A stretch of DNA of 64,000 nt from Aristolochia californica (taxonomy: Eukaryota > Streptophyta > Magnoliopsida > Piperales > Aristolochiaceae): positions 36,207,430-36,271,429 of the forward strand of contig JARWKL010000008.1 in assembly GCA_029961685.1 (NCBI GenBank), given 5' to 3'. Positions 59,342-64,000 of this stretch are shown here, one piece after another. The notes beneath the pieces are model-generated. The model was not told the origin of the DNA, did no database searches, and saw only the letters and a list, made by a program, of their open reading frames with translations. The translations under genes and the position numbers were made by a program. The stretch's first letter is position 1. Each line of letters begins with the position of its first letter.

Positions 59342-59951
59342 TGTTACAATGTGGGGCCCAACATAGCCCCACAAGCTGGTGGAACCCACCATGAGCTCGA
59401 GAGGTGTCAACAAGAGTCCTCATACAAAGTGGCTCTAGCTAAGAGATAAGGAACATGTGCTAGAATTAAATAAAAGATTTGAAGATCAAGTGGGACCCAA
59501 AAAGACACCATGAGCTAGTATCTCTATCTACATGAGCTGGAAGATCATGTGGGACCCACAAGATAAGACCAAGAGTTGGCTCTCTAGCTTGATTCACGTC
59601 CTTAAATAAAGTGTTTGTATTTGAGTTAAATTAGCCTCATAAATAGATAATGTAATCTTATCGTGACAGGCTTATCTTGGAGAGTTCTAGTTGGAATATA
59701 ATTAAGAGTCCTAAAATTACTTGTATTTGGACTCTATCACCTCCTCAACTATAAATAGAGGTGATTGTAACTAGGAATTCATCAAGCAAGTTTCTTATTT
59801 TTTTTCTTCTCTCTCATGTGAAGTATTCTTTCTCTACTCTTTTTTATTTTCCTTCTCTTCTCTCTCTACCCGAGAGCTCTTCTCTTTTTCCTTTTTTTCC
59901 TTTCTCTCTCCCCTTGCTCAATGTATTATTCATGGGATCCTAAATTCAACA
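59342..59951 (+). repeat. 3' LTR of element E (610 bp)
   Basis: TGTTACAATGTGGGGCCC...AAATTCAACA. Matches the 5' LTR (low-90s percent by eye) apart from an extra TTCTCTC-rich segment near 59805-59860. Confidence 0.92.
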
Positions 59952-60289
59952 TAATTAATTTTTGCATAATTGTGCATTAGATAGATCACTTTACAATGAG
60001 CATTTTACCTCTTATTTCATCGAAGTCTAGTGAGAAATGGTTTAGAGTTTTGCGTTTTTACCATGTTTTGAACTACTTTTTTATTGCAATATTGTGATTT
60101 TATATTAAAATTAAACATTAATTTGAAAGAGAACTCAAATCTAACTATTATCCCTTGTATTTCGTCAAAATCCATTACAAATGATGGTGCAATTGAAATT
60201 TGAAATTTCTGGTTTGTTTTTCATCAAGAGGAAGACGACAAGCTAGCATGGCTTGCCCTAATAAGCACATTAATTCGTGCATTTTGTTT

Positions 60290-60464
60290 TAGAAACTGAC
60301 TCCGACACTGAAACTGCATGCAAACCCAATACAATTGTATCAGGTTCGTAACACTTAATTGCATGTCTATCCGACGAGCAAATTAGGTTCTGACTTGAGG
60401 ATTTGATATGTAGTTCTAGATCCATGTTGGGAAACCAATGGAGAATTCGCTTAACACACCGCAT
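60290..60464 (-). pseudogene. Possible copia RNase H scrap in element F interior
   Basis: Minus-strand words CVKRILHWFPNMDLELHIKS and QNLICSSD resemble the copia stretch before the RNase H aspartate (KRILRYL-GT-DLGLHI, SDADWAG). Short and weak; could be coincidence. Confidence 0.35.
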
Positions 60465-61362
60465 CCCCCTTTAGTATCTGCATCGTATTATGCTTATCGG
60501 ATCCCGATTTGACACACAAATCCAACAAGCGATCCGAATATAGGATCTGACCCGTTCCACTAAACATTTACTATTTTTGGTTTGGTTTTCTCATTTTTTT
60601 ACAAATTAGACAATTTTTTTGTTCAAACAAAAAATAGTCATATTTTCCTCATTTTTTATGAAATTTTCACCTTTTCTTTTCTAAAAATCTTGTATTTATT
60701 TATTTTTTAAAATAGGGAAGAATAGAAAAGTATTAATTTATTGAATCAATAGGGAGATTCTTTTTTATTTTTGGTATTAGGAATAGAAGTGTGACGGAGA
60801 CAGTCTCATGTCCTAAACCATTTTCAATATCATGTTAATATATTTTTCATATACTATCTACCATTATTTCATCTCATTTTTTCCATCACTTATTTGCTTG
60901 TATAAATTTTTGTTTTACAAGATGGATATAGGACGTGCTAGTCAAATGGTCCTCTCCATAGTCATACCATTTCATCAAGATTTTCTCCATCTCATATGAC
61001 ACTTAATCGCACCATCAACGACACTAAACACAAAGAAGGTTATTCTACAACACCTGGAGTAGTATTTCCTCTTACCCCCAATACAAGTTGAGGGAGAATG
61101 TTCATATAGAAATTAAATTATGTAATAATTTAGAAAAATTAATGACAAATCAATCTAAAATCAAGATCTTGATTGATTTTTTATTTCTTGACTTAAGAAA
61201 ATTCGAATCCTTAATTAAGAAATCAAATATTCATTCTAATTCAATAAAAAATCTCACTCTTATTTCTTTCATGGATTAAGCTTCTACAATTGAACCATGT
61301 AAAGTTGTTTTTGTTTTTTGTTCCTTTCATCTTCAATTTTATTTTCAGTAAAAAAAAAATCA

Positions 61363-62397
61363 TTGATTAGCAACTCAAGGCTATTGAATGTTCCTTTGAG
61401 GGCATATATTATGATGAGACATTTGCCCCATAAAGATCTTATTTTTAATTTCATGGTTTTTAAAATTTTAAATTCTATTGAATGGATGTTCAAATAGAGT
61501 CATAAAAGAAAAAGTTTTAAGTATCTCAACATTACCAAACATGTTTTATAAACTCAAAAAGGTTTTGTATAGATCAAAACAACCCTCAAGAGCATGGTAC
61601 AATAAGTTCTCTTTTTATTAAAAAATTATTTCACTAAAAACAAGACACGACTCCGTTCATTAAAAACGAAAACTCATATCTTTGTGTCAAATAAAAGTCT
61701 ACATGCAAACCGAATTTGAAATGAACATCTTTCAAATTTCTTTGCACTTTTTGGGTTCCTTACAATCTCTTTCCAATTGTATTTTTAATGGCTTTAACTA
61801 CCAAAATGCATTGGGTTTGGTTCCCAAAATCCAACCCATTTGTTAATGGATAATCATTTTTTGTTCTTTAGCTGTGTTTGCACGGGCTTCTACACCCAAG
61901 CTTGACTACCCCCAACAAGGGATAAAGATACCATCAGCAATCCCGGACACTCTAAAGCTAAGGTCTTTCTAACAAATAGAAATCATCCAAACAGTAAATC
62001 GCTCGAATACATAATTGACCCTTTGATGGACAACTGAGCTGAGTACAAGAGGTTTAAACTACAAAAAAAAAAAAAAAAAAAAAAACGGAATGCTGCTGAA
62101 CAAAATTTGCAGCACTCTGTTTGCTTCATCCTATCAGAGAAAAATAAATCACAACTGCTTTGCTAACTATTTGCCCAGGATTATCTATTGCCTGTTTCCT
62201 ATTCCTCCTGTATCTGCACTACAACCCAAGAAAATGCCTGGGAATAGCGAAGCTTTTTTCTGTACAACATCAAGGGATTACTTTCTTTCTTTTTTTCTTT
62301 TTTCTGTACAAAAAAACCAGCCTCCATGTGAAAGGCATTGCAACAAAATGGCTTTGAATCGCACCAAAAGCTTGTGTCACCAAAGCCCTCATCTGAA
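61363..62397. other. Intergenic DNA and probable 3' UTR of the PHD/GNAT gene
   Basis: 61363-62060 shows no gene or element ends. An A homopolymer lies at about 62062-62083. About 62085-62397 lies just downstream of the stop codon on the minus strand and is a likely 3' UTR; plus-strand open frames here are chance. Confidence 0.5.
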
Positions 62398-64000
62398 TTA
62401 AGTCACCTTATACTCGGGAACTGCTTTGTGTAGCATCGATGTGCCCTGGAAGGTCATCAAACGGGAGTCCCTCGTATACACACAGAGCTGCAAAAAAAAA
62501 AAAGGGTGAGGATGCCTTACCTCATTATACTCAAAAAGTGATGAAACCTGAGAATACAAACCCGTTCTGCATTTATCTTTTCAAACCCAAACTTATTTGT
62601 CCAGATGGACTCGGCTTCCTCAGCAGCTGGAAGAACAAGATTTTTCACGTTCAGAATTCCCAGCAATCTCTCAACGCATGCAAACAGAGATTGGAAGCAC
62701 CCCTACAGTAGTTGCAAAGGCTATCAGCACTGGACAATAAACACTAATAACATGGAGTAGGAAATAGAAAGCAATAAATATAATCCATCAACACTTGTGA
62801 TAAATATAATCCATCAACAGTTGATGTGGATAACCTTTAAATCACCTAAATCGTTATAGCTTTCACCTATTGACATCCATCAATTCTGTTATCTACGCAT
62901 ATTAATCATATTAATTCTTTTTAAAAACGAGTACTTATTCCATAGTTATTTAAACAACCTAAACCATGATTGGGATGGTTTATTTGCTTGTTAAGTAAGT
63001 TGTAATATACATGTACTATTTTTATTTTTTAAAATCATCTTAATCAAAATAAAAAAAGCAGTATAAGTATTTTTCTGTTTATTGGAAAAAATTATACAAG
63101 TGCTTTTTTATTTTGAATAGTATAGCACTAAAACAGAAGAATAATACCACGGTATTTTTGCATGACATTATGGCAATGCTGTTATTCTCTAGCTCTTTTT
63201 TCACAATTCAAAAAAAATGATTTTCTTTTTTCTGCTTTTCCCTAACCAAGCAGTAGGGGCAAAACGGTTTCGCAAGTTTACAAATTTGAATAACACCTCT
63301 ATGTTTCTGCTCTTCACTGCACTTTAAAAAAAGAAAAAGAGTTACACGCTTGACAATATGCTAGTGGATGGATACTTATCACAAAGAGTCAACATCCCTT
63401 CTAAAAAAAATTAAAATAAGTGTTTATCCAAGTCAACATCTTCAGACACAGACTCTCAACAAAGAGTCTGATTACCCTTCTAAAATACCCTAATAAATGA
63501 GAGTGACCTTAAAAAAATTAAAATTAAAAGCAGGAAGTGGATGAATACTTATCACAAAGAGTCAAATTATTAATTTCTTAGTCACCAACATCCCACAAAA
63601 GAATTTTAATATTAGTTAGTAAATGGAACAAGACTATCAACTTAAGAAGATCAACTCGGGTAAGCAGGCCCCAGACAAGACAGATCTATCATTCATGACA
63701 GTCTAATTAACAGAACGTTCAGTGGATTTGAGAATAAAAAATACATTAAAAGCATAATGGATAAGTACTTATCATCTTCCAAAAAAAATATTATTGTACA
63801 AACTTCCCCATTTTCTCTAATTTTCTTAATTTTCCGTGCTCTTGAGTTTTAAAAAATGCTTTTCTCTTTCATCCGGACCTATACAATCTTAATATCTACT
63901 GCTTACTTACAGATTCTGGGATATGAGAAACAAAAATAATTGCTAGCTTAATAATTAGCATTACCTGACCCTGGTTTTCAATGCTTGTGGCAACTAACGG
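62398..64000 (-). CDS. C-terminal end of a PHD-finger/GNAT-domain protein (IDM1/ROS4-like family), last three exons
   Basis: Minus-strand exons: at least 64000-63965, then 62702-62562, then 62487-62398 ending in TAA (62400-62398). Introns 63964-62703 (1262 bp) and 62561-62488 (74 bp) have GT/AG ends, the second with a T-rich tract before GCAG. All joins are phase 0 and the frame stays open: PLVATSIENQGQ, then GCFQSLFACVERLLGILNVK, NLVLPAAEEAESIWTNKFGF, EKINAER, then LCVYTRDSRLMTFQGTSMLH and KAVPEYKVT. The order NQG-G-FQSLF, LVLPAAEEAESIWT-KFGF and MTFQGTSMLHK is the C-terminal signature of plant acyl-CoA N-acyltransferase-like proteins with PHD fingers, nuclear chromatin regulators such as IDM1. 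The PHD fingers and most of the GNAT fold lie beyond the window. The specific paralogue is not determinable. Confidence 0.88.
62703..63964 (-). other. Large intron of the PHD/GNAT gene
   Basis: 1262 bp, very AT-rich. Contains a loosely repeated motif TACTTATCACAAAGAGTCAA at about 63374 and 63549, and a partial TACTTATCA at 63760. No coding element or clear transposon ends. Confidence 0.7.

Larger units (their letters stand above)
51022..59951 (+). mobile_element. Ty1/copia element E, full length, host of element M
   Basis: 5' LTR 51022-51576 and 3' LTR 59342-59951 (TGTTACAATGTGGG...AAATTCAACA); perfect TSD TAATT at 51017-51021 and 59952-59956. PBS-like TAGTATCAAAGC directly after the 5' LTR; polypurine tract TTTGAGGGGGAG before the 3' LTR. 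Without M the element is about 5.7 kb, a normal copia length. The 3' LTR has an extra pyrimidine-rich segment of about 50 bp near 59805-59860. Confidence 0.93.
50636..61362 (+). mobile_element. Element F: short-LTR element, outer shell of a three-layer nest
   Basis: 5' LTR 50636-50972 (TGTTAAGAAAGAAATTAAAT...AAAACTTCTCA) followed by PBS TGGTATCAGAGT at 50973-50984; 3' LTR 61099-61362 (TGTTCATATAGAAATTAAAT...), preceded by polypurine tract AAGTTGAGGGAGAA. Flanks TAGAT and TTGAT fit a TSD with one mutation. Its own interior (50973-51021 plus 59952-61098, about 1.2 kb) lacks gag-pol; only a weak minus-strand copia RNase H-like scrap (60464-60290: KRILHWFPNMDLELHIKSSS) is seen. Element E sits 50 bp inside. 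Confidence 0.8.

Noticed and set aside
62090..62711. Plus-strand frames of 60-100 codons
   Set aside because: They lie antisense to the 3' UTR and last exons of the PHD/GNAT gene.
1..64000. CRISPR arrays, tRNA or rRNA genes, bacterial operons
   Set aside because: None seen; PBS matches to initiator-Met tRNA are 12-base primer sites next to LTRs, not tRNA genes.

Overview
The window is a piece of an angiosperm nuclear chromosome. Evidence: spliced genes with GT/AG introns, plant-specific families (an NRT2 nitrate transporter, a DUF247 protein, a PHD-finger/GNAT-type protein), AT-rich intergenic DNA, and plant Ty1/copia elements primed by initiator-Met tRNA. The species cannot be named from the sequence. 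Only three host genes are well supported, all on the minus strand: NRT2 (226-2095, three exons, complete), an intronless DUF247 gene (21019-22542, complete) and the last three exons of a PHD/GNAT gene running off the right edge (62398-64000).

Most of the rest is nested LTR retrotransposons, resolved here by LTR ends (TG...CA), primer-binding sites, polypurine tracts and 5-bp target-site duplications (TSDs). Region 5.8-20.5 kb: a copia remnant, then copia element A (6707-14539), interrupted by element Q (9216-13307, TSD TTGTC). Q lacks pol and carries intron-less pieces of two host mRNAs, a beta-galactosidase and a nucleolin-like protein. Next come a 5' LTR plus non-coding leader on the minus strand (about 15540-17322) and two broken copia copies (B, C), each split by a solo LTR. 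Region 24-36 kb: leader-type repeat remnants, a solo LTR, a minus-strand copia gag/integrase fragment (D), a full-length minus-strand copia (G, 29817-34835), and the tail of another copia (I) with a 270-bp foldback in it.

Region 36-50.5 kb: a plus-strand copia (H, ending 38938), then a minus-strand copia (J, to 44602) split by a coding-free LTR element (K, 39200-42075, TSD ACAAA) and a solo LTR (42215-42651, TSD AAGAG). Two copies of a long SIRE-like LTR follow; the second is split by a 1.37-kb TG...CA insertion (P, TSD ATGAC).

Region 50.6-61.4 kb is a three-layer nest: small element F (50636-61362) contains copia E (51022-59951, TSD TAATT), which contains coding-free element M (52887-56112, TSD CTCTA). 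M split the gag zinc-knuckle coding sequence of E.

The retroelement genes are decayed (stops, frameshifts, lost catalytic residues), so this is mainly a fossil record of layered insertions between three single-copy-type host genes. The most unusual items are the gene-capturing element Q and the large non-coding element family (K, M and relatives), whose member M carries a repeated stem-loop with apparently compensating stem changes.
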